Of a stretch of 64,000 nt of DNA, positions 53,640 through 64,000 are shown in pieces. Source of the stretch: Gracilaria domingensis. Taxonomy: Eukaryota; Rhodophyta; Florideophyceae; Gracilariales; Gracilariaceae. The translations under genes were made by a program, and so were the position numbers. The notes under the pieces were generated by a model that saw only the letters and a list, made by a program, of their open reading frames with translations, was not told where the DNA came from and searched no databases. Where the stretch lies: the NCBI GenBank assembly GCA_022539475.1, contig VCMS01000041.1:1-64000 (forward strand). The letters run 5' to 3'. How positions within the stretch are numbered: position 1 is the first letter of the stretch; the number at the start of each line of letters is the position of its first letter.

Positions 53640-53841
53640 TGAACTTCTCAGTTTCTAATTGTGCAGATGCTTCACGCTCCTCCCTCCTCTTTTGTCGATC
53701 TCTATCTCTCTCTCGTTTTTCGAGATTAAATCTTTCTTTCTCAAACCGTAGAGCAAGACCCCCGCGATGGGATCGTCTCTCAAGGCGTTCGAGTCCTTGC
53801 CCTCTAGACGAGGTGAACTCAGTGGTGAGCCCTCCGAACAC
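53640..53841 (-). pseudogene. Charged coiled-coil, gag-like fragment
   Basis: The minus strand from 53841 encodes a short leader and then a dense Arg/Glu heptad region (RFEKERFNLEKRERDRDRQKRREEREASAQLETEKFKLL), typical of the N-terminal coiled coil of gypsy Gag or of transposon SANT proteins. It begins directly beside the LTR-like segment at 53842-54420. Confidence 0.35.
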
Positions 53842-54420
53842 GGATAATGTGGGTGTAAGGACGCCCGTGGTAAGGGATATACTTACAGAGGTTGAGGGGT
53901 AAACGGGCCTGATCCAAGAGTCCGGCGAAAAGTGACGGAATAGTCGAAAGAAAAGGTACCGTAGAGCGGTATAAGCCCTATGTAGAAGGGGAAAATGAAG
54001 GGAAAGACAAAAGAGGAACCCTCGGCGGGGCGTGCGACAAGCGCCAACAGACCCGGCAACGGGAGTCGGGGGTTGTGTATTGAGCCCACGCGGCAGTAAC
54101 TCTGTACAGAGACGGAAAGATCACCTGACACAGGTAAGCAGTAGTCTGCAAGAAAAGACAAGTAAAACAATGGTCCGAAGACGGAAAAAGCCCAAAGGCA
54201 ACAGCTGTGTAGGTCAGCAGTGTCTGAATGATCCCGACGGAAGAATCTAATTTATATCATAGGCAGTGACCCTCCTGAGGAAGTTGTGCACTTCGCGCAG
54301 GCGAACGTAGTTCAGAGCCGAACTCGGTTACCCTTTACTGAAGGAGGAGGTGACCGGGAGGTCACCTCTTATATCGTAGCCGATAAATTAGTTAAACTAA
54401 ATTAAATAATCTAAAGCACA
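53842..54420 (-). repeat. Possible diverged LTR related to element 1
   Basis: This stretch starts near TGTGGGTGTAAGGAC. At 54308-54332 it contains CAGAGCCGAACTCGGTTA, close to CAGAGCCGAACACTCGGTTAG in the element 1 LTR (9600 and 22120), with a nearby GGGAGG block. Ends and duplications could not be fixed. Confidence 0.35.
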
Positions 54421-54744
54421 CTTAGCAGGTCCATACACGTGGTGCACGTGACAACCCGCGACAGCGGCCAGTAAAATATCCGACAATCATAACAAAACAT
54501 GTGTAAACACACCCATTCCTACACACGAGTACACGCGATCAATACTCATCTGCGCCACGTCATGGCCGACCCCTCAGGGTACCGTACCTCAATACTGCCG
54601 AAAGCATCCCATCCGTGGGCCAATACTCATACATTCCGAGTACCCGGAATCATTCGTATCAGGGATTTATGAAAACAATCCCTGTGTATTGGGCGAGCAC
54701 GTTTTGTTCTACACAAATGCCAAGCATTCTGAAACGAGTTCATT

Positions 54745-55167
54745 CTAATGCGCTTCATTTCTATCCAACGCCTTCGTAAAAATATCCGCCTCATCTACGA
54801 GAACACTAGAATTCATACGTTTCGCTTCCTTTGAGCTGCGCATCGTACCTTCCTCTGCTTCACCTGAATTGGGAACATGACTGCCATCCTTGCGCTTGCT
54901 CGCTTTATCGCGGATAAGAGCTCCAAGACGCTCTCTTCTTTGTTCTTTCTGCATTAGTCTCTTGCGCGTGTCAATTTTTGCACGCTCTAGATCATCGCGA
55001 GCTTCCTCCAAGCTTCTCAATAACTTGTCCATCTCGCTTCCATTTCCACTAATTCCGATCATGTTGCACTCGCATTTTTCGCTTTCATCAAGGCGCTGCA
55101 TGTAGGCTTTTGTAACGATCTTGCAATGAGTCTCATGTCCCACTTTTTGACAACTTCTTCGATGCAT
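54745..55167 (-). pseudogene. Coiled-coil C-terminus of a SANT-type transposon protein
   Basis: A 140-codon minus-strand frame with MDKLLRSLEEARDDLERAKIDTRKRLMQKEQRRERLGAL, a clear coiled coil, followed by a Lys/Ser-rich tail. Its architecture resembles the C-terminal third of the ORF at 2159-3349, though I see no residue-level identity. Upstream frames to about 55577 (Pro/Ser-rich) may belong to it but are shifted. Unrecognised otherwise. Confidence 0.35.
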
Positions 55168-55987
55168 TGGCTTTTGAACACTCTATTTCAAACCTTTCTT
55201 TTTTCTCTCCGTTGGGCGAAATATGCGCTTTGGCGGCAGCTACTTGTCGTAAGATGATGAAGTCATCGCCCGCATTGAAGCGAGAACGCCTACCTGCTTT
55301 GGAGTTTTTGGAGAGTTGGAAGTGCTATGATCAGACTGATCAGCATTCGCTACTCTGTTTGCCGTAGGCTGGTTTAGTTCAGGGGCGGGAGGAGAGGAGG
55401 CTTCCATGGAGTTGTATGATGGTCCACTCTTACGGGATGGAATTCCAATGAGCGGCTGGGGAGGTTGCTAAAACTTGGAGACGGCTCCTTCTCAATTGCT
55501 CCCGGCACTTCACTATATTGTGCGATCTCACGATTGTTAGCGATTGCTGCACGCAGATTTCTGCAAGGCTTGTCCATTTGTTCAACTTCTACGTCTTGTT
55601 TTTCTCACATATTGCAGAATTTTATTTGCCTAAACCATCTATTGAGCGGAGATTCACAATATCGCTCGGTGAGTACGCTGTGCAATAACTTGCTTGTCGA
55701 ATAGGAAGCAAACGCAATAACGGCAGCCTTAAAGCATCCCGTCCGCGCATTTCCATCTTCTCAAAGTCTCAGTTTTTAGGATTTTGGAGCAAAATTCCAC
55801 GACGCACCACGATTTCTATTTCCAAATAATTTGGAACTGTTCCATAATCTCGGTGCAAAATCGTTACATTTGGTAGAAAATATAGCAATATTCCGAGCTT
55901 TTTGCAAAACGTGTACACCTTCGATTAGATGAAACAAAGCTCATCTTCGCGTCAAAACAGGGCTTTAATCGAAACACTTTCATAAGC

Positions 55988-56382
55988 AGTTGACCGAAAA
56001 AACTATCCGTTACCCTAGAAGAACTGGAACGCTACAAATGGCGTACAAAAAACCTTGAAATCTGGCTCATTGGCGTTCCATAGGCGTACATTAGGTCGAG
56101 CGATTGGCGTACAATTTTGGGCTTCTACGCCACTTGCACGCCAATAATAGAGTTAGGAACAATAATTACAATACTGACGTACAACGCATGTTTACCATAC
56201 GTATGCCATTCGTGACCTATACGACCAATGGCGCACAAATGGCGTAGCAGGCCAAAATTGTACGCCAATCTCTCGACCTAACGTACGCCTATAGAACGCC
56301 AATGAGCCAGATTTAAAGGTTCTTTGTACGCCACTCGTAGCGTTCCAGTTCTCCTAGGGTTAGTAAATCGAAACGGTCAACT
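55988..56382. repeat. ~395-bp inverted-repeat (foldback/MITE-like) element
   Basis: Left arm (GTTACCCTAGAAGAACTGGAACGCTACAAATGGCGTACAAA..) and right arm (..TTGTACGCCACTCGTAGCGTTCCAGTTCTCCTAGGGTTAG) are reverse complements with scattered changes. They continue inward through TCTGGCTCATTGGCGTTC and the ATTGGCGTACAATTTTGG segment, giving arms of about 130-150 bases around a centre near 56185. GGCGTAC words recur throughout. No ORF lies inside, so it is a non-autonomous foldback or MITE. A target duplication could not be read. Confidence 0.85.
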
Positions 56383-56813
56383 TTTGCCTGACTCTGAGGT
56401 GAAAAAAACCCGCATATCTCCGTAACTTTTCACCCTTACGCCTCCGTATTCTGTCTGACGACGTAACACACGCTCGTTAGCATGCCGTTTACTTTCAAGT
56501 CACTTGGGTGCCAGTTTGCGCCTTTACGTGATCACAAATAGCCATGAGAAACAGCGTAGTTTCCGAGAAACACAAAAACGGAATTTATTGCAAATCAACA
56601 ATGGAGCTAGTTTCCCTCAGGTGAAGGTCTCTCGCTTGCTCACGATCTCCTCACAAGCTCCAGTCAAGCCTTGATACTCACCATACGAAGTTCGACAACG
56701 CAGCGGCACGAGAGGCACGAAGGATGCGAGCCATTTGCCTTCCTCTCCTGTTCGCCTTTAACTTTTCAAAAAAAACACGTCTTTGCGGCGCTAGTGCAAC
56801 CACGTCCTCAAGC

Positions 56814-57227
56814 TCAGGAACAGTCTCCTCTTCCGGCACTCCCCTCAACTGCCACGCACGCAATTCTTCTGACGCCGCGACGATAAGGTCCGTTCAGTTC
56901 CAGAGGCTTACGCAGTATTGCTCGCCGAGGAGGCAACTTGATCAAATGAAGAACTTTGGCAGGTGTCTCTGTGTCTGAGTCACGAAGTAACTTCGTTTTT
57001 TCTGAAAGAACTGTTTGACTCTTTGACTTCTTTTCCTGCTTTGCGATCGTCTTGGCTTTCTTCTCCTCATCCTTAGCGACTGCTGGAGAATCGCGTTTTT
57101 TAATAGTCTCAATGATTGCATTGTCAGTTAAATAGGACCCGTTTTCGGTGCTGATCTTCATGGCGCCTTGCTCTTCAACAACAGTCCCGGCTAAGAGTGT
57201 AGTATAGCGGCACGGGTCACTACCCAC
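56814..57227 (-). CDS. 137-aa Lys/Glu-rich ORF, unknown
   Basis: A minus-strand ORF encoding AKDEEKKAKTIAKQEKKSKSQT and a basic tail. Low complexity, no family recognised; possibly part of a decayed transposon protein. Confidence 0.25.
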   Translation of the reverse strand: MGSDPCRYTTLLAGTVVEEQGAMKISTENGSYLTDNAIIETIKKRDSPAVAKDEEKKAKTIAKQEKKSKSQTVLSEKTKLLRDSDTETPAKVLHLIKLPPRRAILRKPLELNGPYRRGVRRIACVAVEGSAGRGDCS

Positions 57228-59116
57228 CAGAGGAATGGTCCGAAGGATGAGGAGCCAATTGCGAGACCACTGGTAGAAACTTGCAATGGGCGGGGGCTCT
57301 CGGTCGTGCCTACAGGAGACGGCGAGCGACGCAGCGATGGCTTAAAACCCTTAAGGTCTTTGGTACTTGCTAACCTTTGGGGTCAGATAGTGGCCAAGGG
57401 GTCCCTTGGTTTACCACAGGAGGTAGGGGCAGCTCGAGCAGCCTAAGTATCGGCCGCCAGGCGCCTCGATTTCGGCCGTGGTGCACTGTAACGCAGTGCA
57501 CCACGTGTACTATCTACACTACCAATGGTACAAAAACTACTAGATAAACATTAGAAAACCATTGGGGGCCACCCAAAGCACACGTATTCCACCTCTTGGA
57601 CTTCAAAACAGCACCCAGCAGTGACAGGCCACCAGGAGTCCATCTAAAGGCTCAATGTACTTCATAGCTCCTCCCTTAGACTTTTTCGTCTCGGAAAAGT
57701 CGCCATGAATCTAGTTCTTTCTGCATTCAGAATCCAACGGACCAAAATCATCACACCCTGTTTGAAATCCTGCACCTTCTCTGGATACCTCACCAGCGTG
57801 CGCTCTTTCGCTCAAAGGAGTTCAGACCTATGCTTATTATGATATACGAAGGACACAGTATAGTGGTCTTCATCACCGGCGTTCAAACCTATGAGCGGTG
57901 CATAGGGCGCAAAAGATAGCCTATGGAACGTATCCAGCGGATTCGGGAATGTTCGCAGACGTAATCCCGCAATACGGCCGGGGGCTTTTCAAACGTACCC
58001 GGGAATCGCTAGGGCCCGGTTTAGTGACGGAAGGAAAAAAGATTCGTTCCGATGGACACAGAGGGCCTGCTTGAATCCTAAAGACCAATTGAACCACATC
58101 AGTTCAAAACAAACCACTGGAAACACATGAAGGAACTATTGTCCATCATAGGTAGCCGCAGGACCTATACGTATTCCTAGAGGCTGTTTATCCATTTTCA
58201 AGCCTTCGAATCTACCCTGCACGTTTAAGACAGATATATGCTTTTCCAGTAGTTGCCGAGGCCTGCACTCCACGATTTGTCAGCTCACATGCGATGGCAG
58301 TGGTTCAAGAAAACCATTTGAGTATCATACATCCACTGCGATTCGAGGAAACGACAGCGATCATCCGACCGTATCAAAGTATTGTGCCGCATTCTGATAG
58401 GCAAAATAATTAACCATTTGCTCATCTCGTTCTCCATTGGTTTTCATCACTGGCGCATAGAGCGCAGTGTTCCCTTACAATCCAGCTGGCCATTGGTAGG
58501 GATACAGTAGCCCAGTACGTGAGCTAAATTAAGCCTGTCTCTTGCCGGTAAACAACCACAGGATTCTGTGCCGAATGTAGAATGCTCCTGAGAATGCCCA
58601 TTGTGAAGTCGCACTAGGTGGCCAGATCCACTGGAACGTCTCCGTTCCGGAGAAAGATTAAATTTCTGAGGCTCCGCACTATTATCCGTCAATTAGCATA
58701 ACTGCTGACACTGCGTCACAAAAAAAAACTCATTCCCTTCCGTCCAAAGGAACACTACCACAGAGTAGGAAATAGTTTTTCTCGTTTGGTTCTCGCACTT
58801 CGGTTTCAAAAGGTCCTGTCGGTAAGATCGCCAATGATTCACACTCCCTTTTAACGAAAGACTTGTCTTATTACTACTCGTTTCCATCGGTTATAATCTG
58901 GGTTTCGGGTCCCAAGTATCCTGCAGCGCTAGCAACCGATGTCAGGTTCGAAAACATACTACAATGGTTTCAAATAACTCTAACTTCCAGAACGCTGTGA
59001 AATTGTTATCCCTTTCAGGTCTTGGTACCTCCTTAAGACACGTGCTCCGCACAGGGTGTCGTGCGTAATTGCCCTGCCTCGAGGTCCAGGACGCGTCAGT
59101 TTCGTCAGGTGCCCCG
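57228..59116. other. Unassigned, no genes recognised
   Basis: Only short frames, including 58447-58692 and 58693-58887 on the minus strand, without similarity. Contains the hairpin listed at 57478. Confidence 0.4.
57478..57504. repeat. Perfect 11-bp stem hairpin
   Basis: GTGGTGCACTG and CAGTGCACCAC separated by TAACG. It contains two GTGCAC palindromes. Isolated. Confidence 0.6.
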
Positions 59117-59250
59117 CAACTGCCGCTGGTTTGATCAAATGAATTAAATTCCAGATTTTTGGATTGCCAAAGGTGTCGTGGCCCGCCAAGGCGTCGGATG
59201 TGCCAGCGGTCTGATCAAATAAACTATATACCAAATTTTTTGAACAGTGC
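59117..59250 (+). repeat. Diverged direct repeat of ~85 bases
   Basis: GCCGCTGGTTTGATCAAATGAA..CCAGATTTTTGGA at 59121 recurs as GCCAGCGGTCTGATCAAATAAA..CCAAATTTTTTGA at about 59202. Two units only. Confidence 0.55.
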
Positions 59251-59630
59251 CACTGGGCGCTGGGGGCCGCAGCGCGCTGGGGCGGCGCGCTGCCAACAAA
59301 TTCTGCCAAATCAAACCAGAATGGACGCATTCTTGAGGTTCCAAATCCGGTGTTGGCTTGTCTCTGCGGGGCCCAGAAGCCGAAATATAGGCAAATATTC
59401 GTTTTGGCTCCAAAACCGGAGTGGAAGGCCGAAAATTTGAGGCAATTTCCATTGGAGTTTTTGACGCGCCGCGCGCCGTTGCAACCGGCACGCGCGCAGT
59501 TAGCAGGCTAATGGTTTAGCACGTTAGCGTCGTTAGCCAGTTAGGTTGATGGTTTGAAATGCGGATATCGGAAACATGAGCTGGACATGTTAACCGTTGG
59601 CATTCGTGTTCTTCATGGACAGTGTGCCGC
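59251..59630. other. Unassigned flank of element 3
   Basis: GC-mixed sequence that should hold the 3' LTR of element 3 if one exists, but no repeated end was identifiable in this window. Confidence 0.3.
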
Positions 59631-59634
59631 AGTA

Positions 59635-60660
59635 TCCTACGAGTCGAACGCGCTAGCCTTGAAGGCGCGCTGCGTTTTGCCATGGCGCCTCCAAAACCTT
59701 CGGAAAACGTTCTTGGGAACGTGCTCCTTTGGCTTCCATTGGTTGAACTCCGGTGCATAACCGTAACATCAGACCTTGTAGATGACATTACCGTCATCAT
59801 CAAGACCGGCGGAAACAATGTGGTCTACCACATACTCCTTAGGTAAGACCTCTTCTGGCAAATCCATCCTATCTAAAGGGTCAAAGCCTGAAGGAGAGTA
59901 TGCTTCAACCTGCATAGGGTGCGTATCCGCGACAGTCGGGTGAGAAACGCAAGGTACAAATGCCTCCTCAGGAAGGTCCATCTCATGCAAGGGAGCGAAT
60001 CCGTTGGTGTCCTCGCCCTCTGCGGAAGCTTGCGTACCCATGGTTGTATCAGCACTGAAAAACCTTGGCGTAGCGGTAGGAGGTTGATGTGATGTCGACC
60101 GATCGGAAGTGGGCTTTCCTCTGGATTGATCCATGCTAGGCTCCTTGGTCGCGGCAGTTCCAATGGATATCTGCTCGGTACCCGACGAGGAATGTGCAGA
60201 GACCGTTGGTGTCACCGAAACGCGATCAATAGTGACCCTGTCCTGAAGGTCCTCGCGTTCGATAGTAACCGTACGAGAACTCGATCGCAGAACCTTGTAG
60301 GGTCCAGTAGAGCGTGGCAAGACCTTCCGGGAGGCCCGCTCCATATCATCCAATGTTTCTCCGATGGTGCCCTATCCAGGTATACCATTTCTCTAGCCTT
60401 GAAGGACGGCGAAGAGTGGAGAGACTTATCGACGTCTGCCTTATACCAGAGCTGGGCTCGTGACAATGTTGCTTTAGCCGTGTGGAGAATATCATCGATT
60501 CTCCGGCGTGCGTACTCTTTAGCCTGCGTGGGAGTCATTCCTTCGCTGATGTTCTGAGGGAACCAAAGAGTCTTCACATCCACTGCCAATGGTAATGGCT
60601 GCCGAGTCAGGGTGAGATCGAATGGAGTGGTACCAGCGAACTTATGCACCTGAGTGTTCT
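59635..60660 (-). pseudogene. Element 3: integrase C-terminus and chromodomain
   Basis: Minus-strand frames: KFAGTTPFDLTLTR (about 60640) and the helical RRIDDILHTAKATLSRAQ segment, then after a shift near 60355 the GPY/F module (KVLPRSTGPYKVLRSSSRTVTIE, about 60320). A Ser/Thr/Pro-rich linker follows, and then a chromodomain (EYVVDHIVSAGLDDDGNVIYKV) interrupted by TGA at 59769. Read past the stop, the chromodomain continues as YGYAPEFNQWKPKEHVPKNV. TGA stands where element 2 has Arg, consistent with a CGA to TGA change. A TAG near 60661 replaces a Tyr codon. Confidence 0.8.
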
Positions 60661-60810
60661 AGGTATAAGCCAAAGTTCTACATAGTCGTCCCAATCCAAC
60701 TGGTGCCCAGCACTGTACTGCACCAAACGTTTAATGAGTGTCTTGTTAAACCGTTCGGCTCGACCATTGGTTTGCGGATGGTAAGCCGTCGTAGTGACAT
60801 GCTTGATACC

Positions 60811-62034
60811 TTAGGTAGCACAGACGTGTGAAAAGAACTTCGACACGAACCGATTACCATTTTCCGTCAGGAGATACAGAAGTAAACCATAAGGATGAAC
60901 CCAATGCATCAGGAACGCCATTGAGACATCGATAGCGGTAGTTTTCTTCCGAAGGATAGCCCTTGCGGTCTTCGTTAACCTATCGGTAATAGCCAGGACA
61001 AACTGGTTGCCATACCCCGACTTCGGAAGCGGCCCAAGGATATCCATCGCGATAAATTCCAGTGGTCCAGCCGCAGGAAACAACTTGAGCTTGGCCTGCA
61101 GGCGGGTTCGAGTTCCGCGAACCTTTGCACAGGAAACGCAAGTTATTGCTGTGTTCCAAAGGTCGTTAGCCATGAATGGGTAGTAGAAGTGCTTCCTAAG
61201 GGTCTGGTACATACGAGTATCTCCAAAATGACCAGCAAACCGTGGATAGTGCGCGAGGTAGAGGAAACGTGCCTGCAGGAATTTAGAGATGACATTCTGG
61301 ATAGAACCATCTCGTGGGGATCTTCGACAGAGTAATCCGAAGTGGTCCAAATCGAACAGGCATCCCTTGGTCCTAACGAGGTGTGCCTTCCCTTGGCAGA
61401 ATTCGTCTACTTTCTCAGCCTGTAGGAGATCTTCTAACGTGATTGAAAGTAGCTCCTTTTCCTCTGGCACAATTGTATTTACCTCTAAGTTCAATTCCTC
61501 ATGCTGGCATTCCTGTCTCCAGTCCACCAAGTAAACCTCTTCATGTTCCAGCTCACGATCTGGAAATTGTACCGTGGCGACCAAGAAGCCATCCTCTGCA
61601 TCTGTTCCGTACCCATCGAGGTTCGGCGTTGGTATTTCGTCATCCAGAGGGGTGCCGTCATCTCCATCGGTAAGTATTCTACTGAGGGCATCAGCAGATT
61701 GTTGTTTCACTCCAGGCCTGTAGATTACATCGTATTCAAACTCAGAGAGCCTTAGCCTCCACCTCGCTAGCCTGCTGGACGCATCAGTCATGTTCAAGGG
61801 CCAGCGGAGGGAGTGATGATCTGTCCTGATGGTAAATCGAGCTCGCTCGAGGTAGGGCCTCAAGGTTAGCACTGCCCAACTGATGGCAAGACATTCCTTT
61901 TCGGTAGTGCTGTAGTTTCGTTCTGCACTATTCAGAGTCTTACTCCAGTAACCAATAGTTCGATAGACCTTTGGAGATTCCTGTTCCTGTAGGAGAACAC
62001 ATCCAATCTGTACATTAGAAACGTTAGTGTCCAA
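60811..62034 (-). pseudogene. Element 3: RNase H and integrase core
   Basis: An open stretch of 407 codons between stops. RNase H (VYRTIGYWSKTLNSAERNYSTTEKECLAISW, RTDHHSLRW, VKQQSADALSRI) is followed by the integrase zinc finger (HYPRFAGHFGDTRMYQTL..CVSCAKV) and the first part of the catalytic core (FIAMDILGPLPKSG, LLYLLTENGNRFVSKFF). The usual TDNGPQF reads TENGNRF, so the second catalytic Asp is changed to Glu. A TAA at 60811-60813 then cuts the core before the HHPQTNGRAERFNKTL segment. Confidence 0.85.
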
Positions 62035-62040
62035 AATTTA

Positions 62041-63800
62041 TGGTTTATCCAGCTTCGGTAATGCCAGTACGGAAGGATTCAGTAGTATATACTTCAAGGT
62101 TTGAAATGATTCGTACTGTTTGTCCGTCAGGCAGTCATATTCCGGTGGCGTACCCTTCTTAAGCATTTCATTGAGAGGTGCTGCAATCTTCGAGAACCCT
62201 TGGACAAACCTACGGTAGACGTTACAAAGCTCAAGGAAAGAGAGCAACTCTGTGTGAGTTCGGGATGGTTTTGCCAGTCGGATTGCGTCCGTAGTCCTCT
62301 TGGCAACCTGAAGCTTCCCAGGGTGAACCAAATGGCCAAGATAATTCGCTGAGGCCTGGGAAAAGAAGCATTTTGGTAGCTTCAGAGTTATTCCAGCCTC
62401 AAGGAGAATCCTCAGAATTGACCTCACATGGGTAAAATGTTCCCGAATGGTCTTCGAAAATATAATTACGTCATCTAGATAAACTAAGGCAAACTTCCAA
62501 TTGACCTTAGATGGGATTATATCCATTTCCCGTTGGAAAGTCGCCTGTGCGTTCATCAAACCAAATGGCATCTGTGTGAAACGGAATAGTCCGTCATGGG
62601 TTGTGAACGTCGTCAGGGGCTTTGCGTCGTCGTCCAATGGTATCGGCCAATAGCCCCAATTGGCATCCAGCGTGGTGAATACCGTTGCTTCGCCTAAAGA
62701 ATCGAGACAATAATCCATTCTGGGAATCGGATATTTGTCCTGTTTGGTCATTGCGTTCAGCCTTCCGTAGTCTATGCAAAACCTTACTTACCTGTCCTTC
62801 TTCGCTGCGAGAACGAAAGGACTTGCGCATTGGGATTCATGCGGTGGTGCTGGCTCGATGACGCTAGCCGTGCTCATCTTCGCCAGTTGCTCCCCTACGA
62901 TCTCGCGTCCCTTAAGGCCTATACGGTACGGGTGTTTGTACGCCGGCTTAGCGTCATCCTTAAGGTCTATTTGATGTTCCGTAGCCCGAATCTTCCCCAA
63001 TTGGCCAGACCACACGGATTTAAAATCTCGGAGAAGCTCGATAACCTGTGGGAGGGACGATTTTAATTTCTCTCCAAAGTTTATCTGCCCCTCCCAAGTA
63101 TCGATGTCCTCGTCGTCATTGGGGGTGAGTTCATTCCATGAGGTTTCCGTGATAGCCATTGGAGCTTGTAGTGCAATACCAATGACAGTACCCTTTGGTA
63201 AGCGAAAAATGCGGTCCCGGAAGCTACTCATATTAACCAAGAAAAGAACCTTCGGTCTGCAGTCCATGATTCTATTGGCCATTAAGGAAAGATGACGCTG
63301 ATTCGTCCTCGGATGATTCTGAAGCGTCACAAGACCAGCGGTTTCGCAGTGAGCCAGAGCAGCAGTCTGCGTCATGGGCGGTATTCTTACCGCCCGTGAT
63401 AACCGAACCTTATTGGAAACGGTACTCTTCGCGAGTGGAGGGCGACGTGGGTCGGCGTCGGGACCAGATTTGGAACCGATAATCGCCACGAGACAGGTGC
63501 GGTAGAAGGAAACCTTCCGGAGACCGGGGTAAATTGCATTCAAGTATCGGTCGATAAAATACTTCCCAAGGAGACATTCGGCACCTAAGGTACGACAAAC
63601 AAGGAACCAAGTACGGACCCGAAGGTCGCCAATCTGTAAGCAGAGAGGAATGATTCCTTTAAAATCTATTGGTCGTTTTGACGCATCAGTTACCCTTGGA
63701 GCCCTTTTAACCTTCACCTCGTCCTCACAACTAGCCGGTAAAACCTTCGGATGGACCAAGTTTGGCTCTGGTCTACTTTCTAGGACGCTGGTAACGGCCC
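62041..63800 (-). pseudogene. Element 3: protease remnant and reverse transcriptase
   Basis: The frame runs from a retropepsin remnant through the linker (IPPMTQTAALAHCETAGLVTL..KGTVIGIALQAP) into RT. The active-site DTGAG of the protease reads ESRPE at about 63766-63780, so the catalytic Asp is lost, while IGDLRVRTWFLV and LLGKYFIDRYL survive. RT keeps YLDDVIIFSKT (about 62470) but is cut by TAA at 62788-62790, just after the AAKKDR motif, and by TAA at 62038-62040 before RNase H. Confidence 0.85.
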
Positions 63801-64000
63801 GTGACCTTGAGGCAGTTAAACCAATGGTGTGCCTTGCTTTGTAATTCTCCTTCCGTAGAATACATATTGGAGAATCCGCTTCGCTCTCCAGTTCGTCAAA
63901 TTATCGTGCCAAACGTCTGTCTTCCTTAGGTGGCATCGACGCTTGAGTATTCGAATGCTTCTGAAATTCCCTTGGACGAATTTCTTCACCTTCGTCGATG

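Larger units (their letters stand above)
59635..64000 (-). mobile_element. LTR element 3: decayed chromovirus, runs off window
   Basis: A second Ty3/gypsy chromovirus in the same orientation as element 2 and recognisably related in domain order and many motifs. It covers protease remnant, RT, RNase H, integrase, GPY/F module and chromodomain. At least five stop codons and two frameshifts break it. Gag and the right LTR lie beyond base 64000, and the left LTR was not identified. Its divergence from element 2 is large, so it is an older, separate family. Confidence 0.9.

Noticed and set aside
53395-53640. Extension of the gag-like minus frame to 53395
   Set aside because: Beyond about 53640 the frame turns into low-complexity off-frame text antisense to the transposase flank.

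Overview
This is nuclear DNA of a eukaryote that is dense in transposable elements. The remnants of ordinary genes show no recognisable introns. They include eIF3c, DCAF13/Sof1, ECM29, serine palmitoyltransferase LCB2, an ERGIC-53-type lectin and a fused PsuG-PfkB enzyme. A homeodomain chromatin-reader-like protein, chromoviruses, PIF/Harbinger and copia elements, and GC-rich 5' gene ends make an alga, perhaps a red alga, my best guess. That is inference and no rRNA or organelle marker supports it. I see no intact conventional host gene. Every conserved host gene recognised is truncated, frameshifted or carries stop codons.

Layout. 0-3.4 kb: decayed transposon-like protein genes. 3.7-7.5 kb: a tight mosaic of host-gene pieces (eIF3c, DCAF13, homeodomain, PsuG-PfkB), with a strong GC island at about 4.75-7.0 kb. 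7.5-8.8 kb: a frameshifted PIF/Harbinger transposase. 9.1-22.4 kb: a 13.3-kb LTR element (element 1) with 0.81-kb LTRs, only a short gag-like ORF, and 10.8 kb with no recognised coding. 22.4-35.2 kb: a gag-protease ORF (+ strand) split by a young 11.36-kb chromovirus (element 2). Element 2 has matching 541-bp LTRs and a 5-bp target duplication, AAGCT. It carries gag, protease and pol on the minus strand, each in the -1 frame relative to the one before, and a 776-aa ORF of unknown family on the opposite strand with its own TATA box and polyadenylation signal.

35.7-37.1 kb: a ~420-bp satellite running into an assembly gap. 40.45-40.73 kb: three 110-bp repeats, each a palindrome containing TTAGGG/CCCTAA. 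41.3-48 kb: a second cluster of decayed host genes (ERGIC-53-like, ECM29, LCB2). 48.9-49.9 kb: a copia remnant. 52.9-57.2 kb: further transposase, gag-like and inverted-repeat remnants. 59.6-64 kb: a decayed chromovirus (element 3) running off the window end.

The points that most deserve a second look are the antisense gene in element 2, its apparent need for two -1 frameshifts, the large 'empty' element 1 sharing the same primer-binding site, the host-gene mosaic, and the telomere-like palindromic repeats.
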